From positions 124,001 to 188,000 of the forward strand of contig MICF01000004.1 in NCBI GenBank assembly GCA_001829785.1: a DNA stretch of 64,000 nucleotides. The letters are read 5' to 3'. The DNA comes from Sulfurimonas sp. RIFOXYD12_FULL_33_39 (GTDB taxonomy: Bacteria > Campylobacterota > Campylobacteria > Campylobacterales > Sulfurimonadaceae). Shown here in pieces: positions 18,263 through 26,654 of this stretch. The notes below the pieces were generated by a model. The model did not search any database, was not told the origin of the DNA, and worked only from the letters and a program-made list of their open reading frames with translations. The position numbers and the translations under genes are program-made. Every line of letters starts with the position of its first letter. Within the stretch, counting starts at the first letter, position 1.

Positions 18263-19429
18263 CTACTTTTGAGAGTTGTAAAGTATGCTATCTATCTTAT
18301 TTTGTTTATTTTTTATAGCATTTGCATCATCTTCATATTTTTTAGAAATTGCTAAAAAATCATATTGATGCGCTACAAATGCATCTACAATATCATGGTC
18401 AAATTTTACTGATTTTTCACTCTGTATTATTTCAAAAGCTTTTACATGTGGAATCGCCTCTTTATATACCCTGCGGCTTATAAGAGCGTCATATACGTCT
18501 GCAAGTGCCATAAGTCTCGCAGAAATAGGAATATCATCCGCTTTTAAACCAAGCGGATAACCACTCCCATCAAAATTTTCATGATGACTGTGTGCTATCT
18601 CTTTTGCAATTTTTAAAAACTCAACCTCTACCCCAACCTCATGCTCCGCATGCTCTATAGCTTCCTTACCCAAAGTTGTATGTTTTTTCATTATCTCAAA
18701 CTCTTCTTCGCTAAACTTTCCGGGTTTTAGCAGAATATTATCGGCAATACCTACCTTCCCAATATCATGAAGAGGAGCGCAGCGATAAAGCATCTCAATC
18801 ATATCATCGCTCAAATAATCACTAAATCTAGGATGATTTTTTAACGCTTTTGCAAGAATCGTTATGTAGTGCTGTGTTCGTTTAATATGATTTCCCGTAT
18901 CCGTATCTCTTGTCTCTGCGAGTGAAGCCAATGTTAAAACGGTAACCTCTTGAACAATCGATATCTCTCTTGTTCTTTTTTCAACCTCTTCTTCCAGATA
19001 TAAGTTTTTATCTCTTAGAAAATCTTTTGCGCTCTTGTTTTCTATTTGAGTTTTAATTCTTGAGAGCATAATAGAAGCTGAAATAGGTTTGGTAATATAA
19101 TCTGCCGCTCCAAGTTCTAGACCTTTTTGCTCATCTTGCATATCTCGCATAGCAGTTAAAAATATAACAGGAATATCTTTTGTCTTCTTATTTTGTTTTA
19201 ACAGTTTAATAACATCATAACCGCTAAGCTCAGGCATCATGATATCTAGCAAAATAAGGTCAGGCACTTCTGAAATCTCAAGATAGTTTAGAGCTTTTTT
19301 ACCGCTGTTTGCTACTCTTACCCTATATTTATCTTTTAATAAATCTAAAATCAAAGAGAGATTGTCAGCCGTATCATCTACGACCAAGATAGTCTTTTGC
19401 AACTCTTTTTCTTTAATGTTTTCTAACAT
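18263..19429 (-). CDS. Response regulator HD-GYP c-di-GMP phosphodiesterase
   Basis: This 388-residue protein has a receiver at about 12-130 (DD at 18-19, Asp62 in LLLDIMMPE, Lys in YITKPI), a coiled linker (about 140-160), and an HD-GYP domain at about 160-350. The metal and signature residues are present: GNHIKRT, LHDIGKVGI, HTTLG, SHHENFDGSGYP and ALADVYDAL. I predict phosphorylation-controlled hydrolysis of c-di-GMP to pGpG or GMP. The RpfG-like layout is well known. It lies 5 bp after the REC-kinase gene and 5 bp before the hybrid kinase, so it is probably phosphorylated by one of them. Confidence 0.93.
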   Translation of the reverse strand: MLENIKEKELQKTILVVDDTADNLSLILDLLKDKYRVRVANSGKKALNYLEISEVPDLILLDIMMPELSGYDVIKLLKQNKKTKDIPVIFLTAMRDMQDEQKGLELGAADYITKPISASIMLSRIKTQIENKSAKDFLRDKNLYLEEEVEKRTREISIVQEVTVLTLASLAETRDTDTGNHIKRTQHYITILAKALKNHPRFSDYLSDDMIEMLYRCAPLHDIGKVGIADNILLKPGKFSEEEFEIMKKHTTLGKEAIEHAEHEVGVEVEFLKIAKEIAHSHHENFDGSGYPLGLKADDIPISARLMALADVYDALISRRVYKEAIPHVKAFEIIQSEKSVKFDHDIVDAFVAHQYDFLAISKKYEDDANAIKNKQNKIDSILYNSQK

Positions 19430-19434
19430 TTTAT

Positions 19435-20559
19435 TTAATCCTCTTTAAAAATAGGGAGCAAAAGCTCAAAACAAGCACCTTCTGGACTATTATAAGCACT
19501 TATCTTCCCGCAAAGTTTTTTCTCTGCAATTTGGCGGCACATGTACAAACCGATTCCGGAATCTTCTGTTTTTTCTTTAGTGGTTACATATTTTTCAAAA
19601 ACAGAGTCTATGTCATCTATATGTATGCCGCCGCCGCTGTCGCAAATTTTTATTATTATCTCACTCTCTTTTATAATCGATTCTGCTCTTATCCACATGT
19701 TATCGCTATTTTTTTTCATAGCATCAAGAGCATTATTTAAAATATTTATAACTATTTGGATTATATAGTTTTTATATGAGCGATACTTAAAACTATCTAT
19801 CTCATTATAAATCTCTATAGATATTTTATTAAATCTGTAAGATAAAATTTCCACTGCATGAGTAAAGATATCTCGTATATCAAATATCTCTTTTTCAGCA
19901 TCGTTTCTTGCAAAATCTCTAAAATCATCAATTGTTTGTGAAAGATACTCTGTCTCTGAAATAACGGTATCCAAAGTCTCTATCACTTCATCTATATTAA
20001 ACTCGCCGAGATCATAATTTATCTTTTGAATTGAGCAACTCATATTAATTACGGAGAGAGGCTGTTTCCACTGATGAGTAACATTTTCAAACATCTCACC
20101 GAGTGTGGTCATTCTACTTTGTCTAAAAAGCATCTCCTCTTTTGCTTCCAAATCATTGATAATATTATCATGAAGCAGTTTTAATTCTACATGTGTCTTT
20201 ACTCTAGCTTTTAAAACTTCAGGAATAAAAGGTTTTGTAATATAGTCAACCGCCCCGCACTCAAAACCTTTGACGATATCTGATGTTTTTTCAAGAGCGG
20301 TTAAAAATATTATCGGCGTATTGATATAAAGAGGGTTGTTTTTTATAATTTTACACATCTCATACCCATCTATTTCAGGCATCATGATATCAAGAAGTAT
20401 CAGGTCTATCTTAGGTTTGTTTTGAAGTAAATCAAGTGCTTTCTTTGGAGAATTCGCAAGCTTAAGAGCATATTTTCCCTTCAATAGCTCCATAATCAGA
20501 CTAAGAATATCCGGCGTGTCGTCAATTACCAAAACAGAAGGCTTATCAAGTTTATCCAT
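19435..20559 (-). CDS. REC-histidine kinase (soluble two-component hybrid)
   Basis: This 374-residue cytoplasmic protein has an N-terminal receiver (Asp in LLLDIMMPEIDGYE, Lys in YITKPF) followed by a kinase with His in FENVTHQWKQPL. Its N-box is in INILNNALDAM and its G-boxes are CDSGGGI and DSGIGLYM. There is no membrane segment. I chose the ATG at 20559 because AAGG lies nine bases upstream. The in-frame ATG at 20577 would sit only a few bases after the transcription start predicted from TATAAT at 20596-20591. First gene of the five-gene signalling operon; it may take phosphate at REC from another kinase and pass a signal on. Confidence 0.88.
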   Translation of the reverse strand: MDKLDKPSVLVIDDTPDILSLIMELLKGKYALKLANSPKKALDLLQNKPKIDLILLDIMMPEIDGYEMCKIIKNNPLYINTPIIFLTALEKTSDIVKGFECGAVDYITKPFIPEVLKARVKTHVELKLLHDNIINDLEAKEEMLFRQSRMTTLGEMFENVTHQWKQPLSVINMSCSIQKINYDLGEFNIDEVIETLDTVISETEYLSQTIDDFRDFARNDAEKEIFDIRDIFTHAVEILSYRFNKISIEIYNEIDSFKYRSYKNYIIQIVINILNNALDAMKKNSDNMWIRAESIIKESEIIIKICDSGGGIHIDDIDSVFEKYVTTKEKTEDSGIGLYMCRQIAEKKLCGKISAYNSPEGACFELLLPIFKED

Positions 20560-20579
20560 AATTTCAAACCTTAACATAT

Positions 20580-20609
20580 AACATTAACTTATTATACAAG
20601 TTAAATGTT
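20580..20609 (-). promoter_or_regulatory. -10 box inside an inverted repeat, promoter of the signalling operon
   Basis: AACATTAACTT (20580-20590) and AAGTTAAATGTT (20598-20609) form an 11-bp dyad with one extra base. Its spacer contains TATAAT on the minus strand (20596-20591). A dyad centred on the -10 looks like an operator. This is the only gap (about 65 bp) upstream of the operon. Confidence 0.45.
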
Positions 20610-20625
20610 AATTTTTTGTTAAATT

Positions 20626-21471
20626 TTACACTTGTCTCTTAAATATCCTTACTATTAACAATACAACAATTCCTATAACTACGCCTACTATCAAATCATT
20701 AATTATGGAAGGAATACCCGTTATAAAGTAGTGATGAAAAAACTCTATATTGTGAGCAAGAATTCCACCGCCTACTAGTATCATCGCAAATGTGCCGACA
20801 AATGCCAATGTTTTAATTAGCTTAGGCATAGCGCTTATAAGAAAATTGCCGCTTTTTATATGCTCTTTATCTATTAGCCAAAACCCGACATTATCCATTC
20901 TAACTATCAAAGCAACTAAGCCGTAAACACCGAATGTAGCTATTACCGCAACAAAAACCGTAGATGATACTTGAACCGCAAACGGCTTAGTAGCAACGGC
21001 AGCAAGAGCAATTACTACTATCTCAATAGAGAGTATAAAGTCGGTTAAGATTGCCGATTTTATCTTCTGCTTCTCTATCTCCAAAATAGTCTCTTTTGTG
21101 GAGTTTAAAAGCTCCTCGTTTTTCTCATGAACCTCTTTATGAAAAAGATACTCTTCTATCTTTTCACTACCCTCATAAAGAAGAAACAATCCGCCAAATA
21201 TCAAGATATAAGTAATTAAAGTCGGAGCAATTGCACTTAAAATAAATGCTATAGGCAAAATTATTGCTTTGTTTTTAAGCGAACCTTTTGTTATAGCCCA
21301 GATAACAGCTAACTCTCTTGATTGATCAAATCCCGTTGCCTTCTGAGCATTTACCGCCAAATCGTCTCCAAGTATAGCAGCAGTTTTTTGAGTAGCCATT
21401 TTACTTGCAACTGCAACATCATCGGCAAGCATTGCAATATCATCAAGCAGTAAAAAAATTCCCGATGCCAT
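20626..21471 (-). CDS. yedI: DUF808 family membrane protein (YedI-like)
   Basis: This 281-residue polytopic membrane protein opens with the family signature MASGIFLLLDDIAMLADDVA, followed by KTAAILGDDLAVNA. There are about six hydrophobic segments, including AIILPIAFILSAIAPTLITY and the paired C-terminal helices. The DUF808 family is widespread but its function is unknown. The ATG directly follows the stop of the 83-aa membrane protein gene, and the MFS gene lies before that, so the three form one transcription unit. Confidence 0.85.
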   Translation of the reverse strand: MASGIFLLLDDIAMLADDVAVASKMATQKTAAILGDDLAVNAQKATGFDQSRELAVIWAITKGSLKNKAIILPIAFILSAIAPTLITYILIFGGLFLLYEGSEKIEEYLFHKEVHEKNEELLNSTKETILEIEKQKIKSAILTDFILSIEIVVIALAAVATKPFAVQVSSTVFVAVIATFGVYGLVALIVRMDNVGFWLIDKEHIKSGNFLISAMPKLIKTLAFVGTFAMILVGGGILAHNIEFFHHYFITGIPSIINDLIVGVVIGIVVLLIVRIFKRQV

Positions 21472-21723
21472 CTAGTTGTTATCCTTTTTATTTAAACTCT
21501 TATTCATATCCCCTCTTCTCATCTTTACAAATGCTAAAAATCCAAAAACAACGCCTATTATTATGGAGATAGTTCCCCAAAAATCATCTCTTTGATATGC
21601 CATTATTATCCAGCATAAATCTGCAAACAAATAGACTATCACAGCTTCGTATATCTTGCCTCTAAAGGTCAAATATGCACCGATATTTAAAAGAATTCCG
21701 CCGATTAATGCAAATGATATCAT
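21472..21723 (-). CDS. Small inner-membrane protein (83 aa), unknown
   Basis: The product has three hydrophobic segments (about 2-17, 27-43 and 49-66) and a charged tail, RRGDMNKSLNKKDNN. I recognise no family. It is sandwiched without gaps between an MFS transporter (1 bp) and a DUF808 protein (0 bp), which argues for a real, co-translated gene and possibly a shared membrane complex. Confidence 0.65.
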   Translation of the reverse strand: MISFALIGGILLNIGAYLTFRGKIYEAVIVYLFADLCWIIMAYQRDDFWGTISIIIGVVFGFLAFVKMRRGDMNKSLNKKDNN

Positions 21724-21724
21724 G

Positions 21725-22924
21725 TTACGTCTTTATATTTTGAGTTTTTATTATCCATCTAAAATAGAGCGCACCCACAAGAAAACCAAGCCCTATCAAA
21801 GCCGTTATAAACTCCAAAGAGTAGTCTCTAACAGCAAAAAAACCAATCATAAATGAGGTAAATGCGGCAGAGCTTAAAAAGAGCATATCGTTATAAGCAA
21901 CAATTCTGCCATAATATTTTTGTTCTATATTTTTTTGCAAAAGAGTATAACTGTAAGACCATAGTGTTGTCGTAAAAAAACCTACTACTATACTGGCAAA
22001 AATAGACATGTAGAAATTTTTCATAACAAAAGCCCACAGCCAAATTGCCAATGCCTGAAAAATAAATAGAGAAACAACTCTTTTATTGTTAATCCATTTG
22101 CCAAGAATTATCGGTCCTATTACAAGTCCTACTGCTCTTGATGCATGTAAAAGTCCGATAGCTAAAGATGTCGCCAATATTGAAGCATAATATTTATCAA
22201 CCATTAGAGCGACCAGTGCATCAAATGCTGTTAACCCAACAAATGCATGAACAAACATCAGATGAAGAGCATGCGGAGATTTTTTTAAGTATCTAAAAGT
22301 GTCTCTCATCATTTGAATCAAACTCTCTTTACTTTTAATGAACTCAACCTCAATATCTACCTTATAAAGCAGATAAAAACCAAAAACAAACATTAATGCA
22401 TCAAGTATAAATGCAATCTTTATTCCTAATAAAAAAACTACAAATCCGCTTAATGCCATTCCTAATGTATATGAAAATGACCATATTATCGAGTGAAGTT
22501 CGTTTGCTCTTTGAAGTTTCTCTCCTTTAAGAAGTTTAGGCAGAAGCGACATCTCTGTCGTAAAGTAAAAACTAGCTGCTGCCATCTTTATAAAAATCAA
22601 ACTATATAACATCCATAAATCTGAAATATCATTTATAAAAATCAAAAAAAGTGTTGCAAATATTTCGATTGAAATTAAAACAAGCATAACTATTTTTGGC
22701 TTCATGCTATCGATAATTGAGCCTGAAATAGGAGCTTGAAGTATTCCTGAGAGAAAATGTATCATAGCAGTAAACGCAACGACCTCGGCAGAAACTTTCA
22801 TATCCAAAAGTAGTGTATATATGGCTACATTGCTGAACCATGCACCGAAATATGATATTAACTGTATTGTAGATAACTTTTTTAGTATCGGTTCTGACTT
22901 TAATAACTCTATATACTTATTCAT
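21725..22924 (-). CDS. MFS transporter (EntS-like)
   Basis: This 399-residue protein has about 12 transmembrane helices. The N-terminal half has the MFS pattern of TM1 (LISYFGAWFSNVAIYTLLL), and the TM2-TM3 loop GSIIDSMKPK corresponds to the A-motif region. The overall layout resembles the EntS/MFS_3 drug or siderophore exporter group. The substrate is unknown. First gene of a three-gene membrane-protein unit, transcribed away from flaG. Confidence 0.82.
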   Translation of the reverse strand: MNKYIELLKSEPILKKLSTIQLISYFGAWFSNVAIYTLLLDMKVSAEVVAFTAMIHFLSGILQAPISGSIIDSMKPKIVMLVLISIEIFATLFLIFINDISDLWMLYSLIFIKMAAASFYFTTEMSLLPKLLKGEKLQRANELHSIIWSFSYTLGMALSGFVVFLLGIKIAFILDALMFVFGFYLLYKVDIEVEFIKSKESLIQMMRDTFRYLKKSPHALHLMFVHAFVGLTAFDALVALMVDKYYASILATSLAIGLLHASRAVGLVIGPIILGKWINNKRVVSLFIFQALAIWLWAFVMKNFYMSIFASIVVGFFTTTLWSYSYTLLQKNIEQKYYGRIVAYNDMLFLSSAAFTSFMIGFFAVRDYSLEFITALIGLGFLVGALYFRWIIKTQNIKT

Positions 22925-22987
22925 AAACGCAAGATTATCATAATTAAGAATAAAAAAATCAAAAAAAACAATTTTTACTTATTTAAT

Positions 22988-23014
22988 TAAAGTTATTTTT
23001 TTTATTGTCGATTT
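22988..23014 (+). promoter_or_regulatory. Sigma-28 (FliA) promoter of flaG
   Basis: TAAAGTTA (22988-22995), an 11-bp spacer and GTCGATTT (23007-23014) match the flagellar sigma-28 consensus TAAAGTTT-N11-GCCGATAA closely, with the exact spacing. It lies 37 bp upstream of the flaG ATG and points toward it. Confidence 0.75.
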
Positions 23015-23051
23015 GGTGTCTAGTAATATTCTGTGGAAGAAGGAGTAGGTC

Positions 23052-23432
23052 ATGGATGGCATAGCAAATGTTGCAAAAATGCAGCAATCTCAAGTTAGTT
23101 TACAAGAAAGCAGAGGAGTTGAGTCTCATGCAAGAGTCGAACAACCAAAGCAGATAGACGTTGTTAAAGAGATACAAAAAGAGAGTTCTAATAGTTCTGA
23201 AAAAATTAACTCAAAAGAGCAAGTAAAGGATTTGGTAGAGAGTCTAAATAAGGCTTTAGCTCCTATGAACACAAACATAAAGTTTGGAGTTGATCAGCAA
23301 GATGTCTTTTTTGTATCTGTTATAGAGTCTGAGACAAGCAAAATAATTAGAAGGTTTCCGGCTGAACAAGCTGCAGATTTTCTTCCTAAAATGCAAGAAG
23401 TTACAGGTATCTTATTTGATTCAAAAGGGTAA
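23052..23432 (+). CDS. flaG: FlaG family flagellar protein
   Basis: This 126-residue protein has a low-complexity N-terminus (about 1-55, rich in Gln, Ser and Glu) and the conserved FlaG C-terminal domain (LVESLNKALAPMNTNIKFGV, then IIRRFPAEQAADFLPKM). In Campylobacterota FlaG affects flagellar filament length. Here it is a single gene with a clear sigma-28 promoter and a hairpin overlapping its stop codon. The ATG at 23052 follows GAAGGAGTAGGTC, a good ribosome-binding site. No other flagellar gene lies in the window. Confidence 0.9.
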   Translation: MDGIANVAKMQQSQVSLQESRGVESHARVEQPKQIDVVKEIQKESSNSSEKINSKEQVKDLVESLNKALAPMNTNIKFGVDQQDVFFVSVIESETSKIIRRFPAEQAADFLPKMQEVTGILFDSKG

Positions 23433-23448
23433 TAAAAAACCCTTTTGA
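23421..23448 (+). terminator. Hairpin at the end of flaG
   Basis: TCAAAAGGGT (23421-23430) and ACCCTTTTGA (23439-23448) form a perfect 10-bp stem with an 8-base loop, overlapping the flaG stop codon. There is no long T-run directly after it, but a T-rich stretch follows about 15 bases later. It is probably a weak terminator or 3'-end stabiliser. Confidence 0.5.
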
Positions 23449-23538
23449 ACTGTAACGAAACCCTTTTTACCCTCTTTTTTATACTCATTTAAAATCATCA
23501 CACTAACCGTTATTTAATATATTTTGTAGTAAACTCGC

Positions 23539-23544
23539 GATAAT
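23539..23544 (+). promoter_or_regulatory. Candidate -10 box of argG
   Basis: GATAAT lies 26 bp upstream of the argG ATG, and AAGGG (23557-23561) serves as ribosome-binding site. No -35 is clear. Confidence 0.35.
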
Positions 23545-23569
23545 TATTTTTCTCACAAGGGTTTTTATT

Positions 23570-24805
23570 ATGAAAAAAGAGGTTAAAAAAGTAGTTTTAG
23601 CATACTCAGGCGGACTTGATACAAGTGTTATTTTAAAGTGGCTACAAGAAGAATATAAAGCAGAAGTTATTACTTTTACTGCTGATTTAGGTCAAGGTGA
23701 AGAGGTAGAGCCGGCACGTCAAAAAGCGCTTGACAATGGAATCAAACCGGAAAATATTTTTATTCTTGACGTACAAGAAGAGTTTGTAAAAGATTATGTT
23801 TTCCCTATGTTTAGAGCAAATACGATATATGAGGGTGAATATCTGCTAGGAACTTCAATAGCAAGACCGCTTATAGCAAAAAAACAGATAGAAATAGCAA
23901 ATAAAATGGGTGCTGATGCGGTATCTCACGGAGCGACCGGCAAAGGAAACGATCAAGTAAGATTTGAACTCGGTTATCTAGGTCTAAAACCGGATGTTAC
24001 AGTAATTGCTCCATGGAGAGAGTGGGATTTAAACTCAAGAGAAAAATTACTCTCTTATGCAAGAGAGCATGGAATAAAAATAGATGCAAAGCATGTTGAC
24101 AAAAACGGTAATCCAACCGTAAGTCCCTATTCTATGGATGCCAACCTGCTTCATATATCTTATGAAGGGCTTCATTTAGAAAACCCTATGAATGAGCCTG
24201 AAGAGTCTATGTGGCTGTGGACTACATCACCTGAAAATGCTCCTGATGAAAAAGAGTACATTACCATCGGATACAAAAACGGTGACCCTATTTCAATCAA
24301 CGGCAAAGAGATGTCACCTGCTACACTTCTTAGAACTCTTAATGAATACGGAAACAAGCATGGTATAGGAAGAACGGATATAGTCGAGAATAGATTTGTA
24401 GGTATGAAAGCTCGCGGATGCTATGAGACTCCCGGCGGAACAATTATGCTAAAAGCTCATCGTGCTATCGAGTCTATCACTCTTGATAGAGAAGAAGCTC
24501 ATTTAAAAGATGAGTTAATGCCTCGTTACGCAAAACTTATATATAACGGTTTTTGGTTTACTCCGGAGCGTGAAATGCTTCAAGCTGCTATCGATACAAC
24601 ACAGAAGTATGTTCAAGGAACAGTTAAACTGAAACTTTACAAGGGCAATGTTGAAGTGGTCGGCAGAGAATCTGACATGTCACTGTATTCAGAAGCACAC
24701 TCGACATTTGAAGAAGATGAAGTTTATAATCAAAAAGATGCAGAAGGCTTTATCCGTCTTAATGCACTTAGAAGAATTATCGCAGGTAAAAAAAGAAACA
24801 AATAG
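23570..24805 (+). CDS. argG: Argininosuccinate synthase
   Basis: This enzyme joins citrulline and aspartate using ATP to form argininosuccinate, the penultimate step of arginine synthesis. The 411-residue product has the N-terminal ATP-pyrophosphatase loop [17 protein letters not shown] (about 8-24). It also has the family stretches [32 protein letters not shown] (substrate-binding) and YETPGGTIM. The length is normal (about 400). The FTR-rhodanese gene follows after 17 bp and is probably co-transcribed. High confidence. Confidence 0.98.
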   Translation: MKKEVKKVVLAYSGGLDTSVILKWLQEEYKAEVITFTADLGQGEEVEPARQKALDNGIKPENIFILDVQEEFVKDYVFPMFRANTIYEGEYLLGTSIARPLIAKKQIEIANKMGADAVSHGATGKGNDQVRFELGYLGLKPDVTVIAPWREWDLNSREKLLSYAREHGIKIDAKHVDKNGNPTVSPYSMDANLLHISYEGLHLENPMNEPEESMWLWTTSPENAPDEKEYITIGYKNGDPISINGKEMSPATLLRTLNEYGNKHGIGRTDIVENRFVGMKARGCYETPGGTIMLKAHRAIESITLDREEAHLKDELMPRYAKLIYNGFWFTPEREMLQAAIDTTQKYVQGTVKLKLYKGNVEVVGRESDMSLYSEAHSTFEEDEVYNQKDAEGFIRLNALRRIIAGKKRNK

Positions 24806-24822
24806 ACACTTAAGGATAAACA

Positions 24823-25560
24823 ATGAGCATAATTAAGATAGATATAAATTCCGACGAATTTCAAGATGAGTTAGAAAAAACGATTAAATTTACCGATAAA
24901 GTACTGCAACAGTTTAACTGGGTTTATAATCCACAAGAAGAGGTAAACGAAGGTGTACAAATGGGTCTTGCAAGAAACAAGATTATGTACGGTAAACGTT
25001 TTTGTCCATGTTTTATGGTTGAGAGTGTTGACGGAAAAGCAAAAAGCGTTGACGATAGAATCTGCCCATGCAAACCTGCAATCGAAAAAGAACTACTGCA
25101 AGACGGCGTATGTCACTGCGGAATTTACTGTACTCCTGAGTACGCTGCAAACAAAAGAGTAGAGATGGGTATGGAAGAAGTTGTTCATACACACTCTCGC
25201 GGTTTAACAAAAGATGAAGCAAATGTATTGTTAAGTCAAAGAGAGCTTGATGCTGATGAGTTAACATCACTTCTTGAAGCAAGAGAACTTGGAATGGTAG
25301 AGTTTAAACTAGTTGATGTTCGTGAGCACATGGAGTGGCAGATGGGACATATAAAAGGTGCGGACAAACTTGTTCCTACAAGCAGTTTTTTTGCTGCACT
25401 TGATGATGCAAAATTAAATAAAGATGAAAATATTATCGTCTATTGTCATGTAGGAAGCAGAAGCGCACATTGTGCTAGAATTTTAACAGATATGGGATAT
25501 TCAAAAATCGGCAATCTGTCTCACGGTATCGTCTCTTACGGCGGCAAAATAGAAAGATAA
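24823..25560 (+). CDS. Ferredoxin:thioredoxin reductase-like domain fused to rhodanese
   Basis: This is a 245-residue cytoplasmic protein of two parts. Residues about 10-115 resemble the catalytic beta subunit of ferredoxin:thioredoxin reductase, with the triple motif CPC (61-63), CPC (81-83) and CHC (97-99) plus Cys103, enough to hold a 4Fe-4S cluster next to a redox disulfide. Residues about 135-245 are a rhodanese domain with [17 protein letters not shown] and the active-site loop CHVGSRS (Cys208). The fusion suggests electron input to, or release of sulfur from, a persulfide carrier. No FTR alpha chain or dedicated ferredoxin is adjacent. It is followed 11 bp later by rplI. Confidence 0.85.
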   Translation: MSIIKIDINSDEFQDELEKTIKFTDKVLQQFNWVYNPQEEVNEGVQMGLARNKIMYGKRFCPCFMVESVDGKAKSVDDRICPCKPAIEKELLQDGVCHCGIYCTPEYAANKRVEMGMEEVVHTHSRGLTKDEANVLLSQRELDADELTSLLEARELGMVEFKLVDVREHMEWQMGHIKGADKLVPTSSFFAALDDAKLNKDENIIVYCHVGSRSAHCARILTDMGYSKIGNLSHGIVSYGGKIER

Positions 25561-25571
25561 GGAGCATACTT

Positions 25572-26018
25572 ATGAAAGTATTATTAATTAAAGATGTAAA
25601 AACTCTCGGTAAAGCGGGAGAAGTAAAAGAGGTAAAAGACGGTTACGGTCAAAATTTTCTGATTAAAAAAGGTTTTGCAAAACATGCAACTACTGAAATT
25701 TTGGCTCAGCATAAAGAGGAAGAAAAAATTGCGCAAGAAAATTTAGCTTCCGAAATATCATCTTTGAAAGAACTTGCGGTTAAACTCGACAAAGCTGAAA
25801 TTATCATAACTAAAAAACTTGGTCAAAACGGTCATCTTTTTGGCTCAATTACAAAAGATGAAGTAGCTCATGCCCTTTTGGAACAGCATAATATTGAAAT
25901 AGATAAAAAACACATTACGGATAAATTATCTATTAAAACTGTCGGTGAACATGACTTAGACCTCAAGCTAGGACATGCAATCCATGCTACATTACATGTG
26001 GATGTACAAGGAGAATAG
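25572..26018 (+). CDS. rplI: 50S ribosomal protein L9
   Basis: This 148-residue protein is the usual length for bL9. The N-terminal domain has the hallmark [18 protein letters not shown] and NFLIKKGFA, with a long linker helix ([21 protein letters not shown]) and a C-terminal rRNA-binding domain ([16 protein letters not shown]-like [17 protein letters not shown]). It sits in a housekeeping run with hslVU and era. Confidence 0.97.
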   Translation: MKVLLIKDVKTLGKAGEVKEVKDGYGQNFLIKKGFAKHATTEILAQHKEEEKIAQENLASEISSLKELAVKLDKAEIIITKKLGQNGHLFGSITKDEVAHALLEQHNIEIDKKHITDKLSIKTVGEHDLDLKLGHAIHATLHVDVQGE

Positions 26019-26023
26019 TAAAT

Positions 26024-26107
26024 ATGAGATATTTTATCTCGCCGATAGGCGTAGCTTCAGTGAGAGGAATTGAAGTGGAATTACTTCCAATTCAAGGAGA
26101 CAAATAA
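26024..26107 (+). CDS. Possible 27-aa small ORF between rplI and hslV
   Basis: An ATG at 26024 follows AAGGAG (26008-26013) by ten bases and opens a 27-codon frame that begins [20 protein letters not shown] and ends with TAA at 26105-26107, one base before the hslV ATG. It spans the hairpin at 26067-26093. It could be a leader peptide that couples translation to hslV, or a chance frame. No homology is claimed. Confidence 0.3.
   Translation: MRYFISPIGVASVRGIEVELLPIQGDK
26067..26093 (+). promoter_or_regulatory. Hairpin abutting the hslV ribosome-binding site
   Basis: GAATTGAAGT (26067-26076) pairs with ACTTCCAATTC (26083-26093), a 10-bp stem with one bulged base and a six-base loop. It ends directly next to AAGGAG (26094-26099), the hslV Shine-Dalgarno. 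Opening or closing it could change hslV translation. Confidence 0.4.
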
Positions 26108-26108
26108 A

Positions 26109-26654
26109 ATGTTTGACGCTACGACAATACTTGCATACAAAGGTAAAAACAGAGCCGTAATAGGCGGTGACGGACAAGTTACCTTTGGAAATAGTGTATT
26201 AAAGGGCAATGCTACAAAAATTCGCACCCTGTACAACGGTAAAATCTTAGCAGGTTTTGCAGGCAGTACCGCAGATGCTTTTAATCTTTTTGATATGTTT
26301 GAGGATTTTTTAGAAGCTAAAAAAGGTGATATTTTAAAATCTGTTGTCGAATTCTCTAAAGCTTGGAGAAAAGACAAAGTACTCCGCCGTCTTGAAGCTA
26401 TGATGATAGTATTAAACAACGATCATATTTTTATCTTAACTGGAAACGGAGATGTCGTTGAACCGGAAGACGGCGAAATAGCATCTATCGGAAGCGGCGG
26501 GAATTTTGCCATTTCTGCCGCACGTGCGCTCAAGAAACATGCCTCTTTAGACGAAGAAGCACTGGTACGAGAGAGCTTAAGTATCGCTGCAGACTTATGC
26601 ATATACACAAACCACAACATAAAAACTCTTATATTAGATGGAGATAGTAAGTGA
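26109..26654 (+). CDS. hslV: ATP-dependent protease HslVU, peptidase subunit HslV
   Basis: This N-terminal-threonine peptidase (proteasome-like) forms the HslVU/ClpYQ complex with HslU and degrades misfolded and regulatory proteins. The 181-residue product starts [12 protein letters not shown], so the catalytic Thr should be exposed by removal of a short propeptide, as in other epsilonproteobacterial HslV. Further family segments are [29 protein letters not shown] and SIGSGGNFA. The ATG at 26109 is chosen because AAGGAG lies ten bases upstream. A TTG at 26070 would add 13 unrelated residues. It overlaps hslU by 4 bp. Confidence 0.95.
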   Translation: MFDATTILAYKGKNRAVIGGDGQVTFGNSVLKGNATKIRTLYNGKILAGFAGSTADAFNLFDMFEDFLEAKKGDILKSVVEFSKAWRKDKVLRRLEAMMIVLNNDHIFILTGNGDVVEPEDGEIASIGSGGNFAISAARALKKHASLDEEALVRESLSIAADLCIYTNHNIKTLILDGDSK

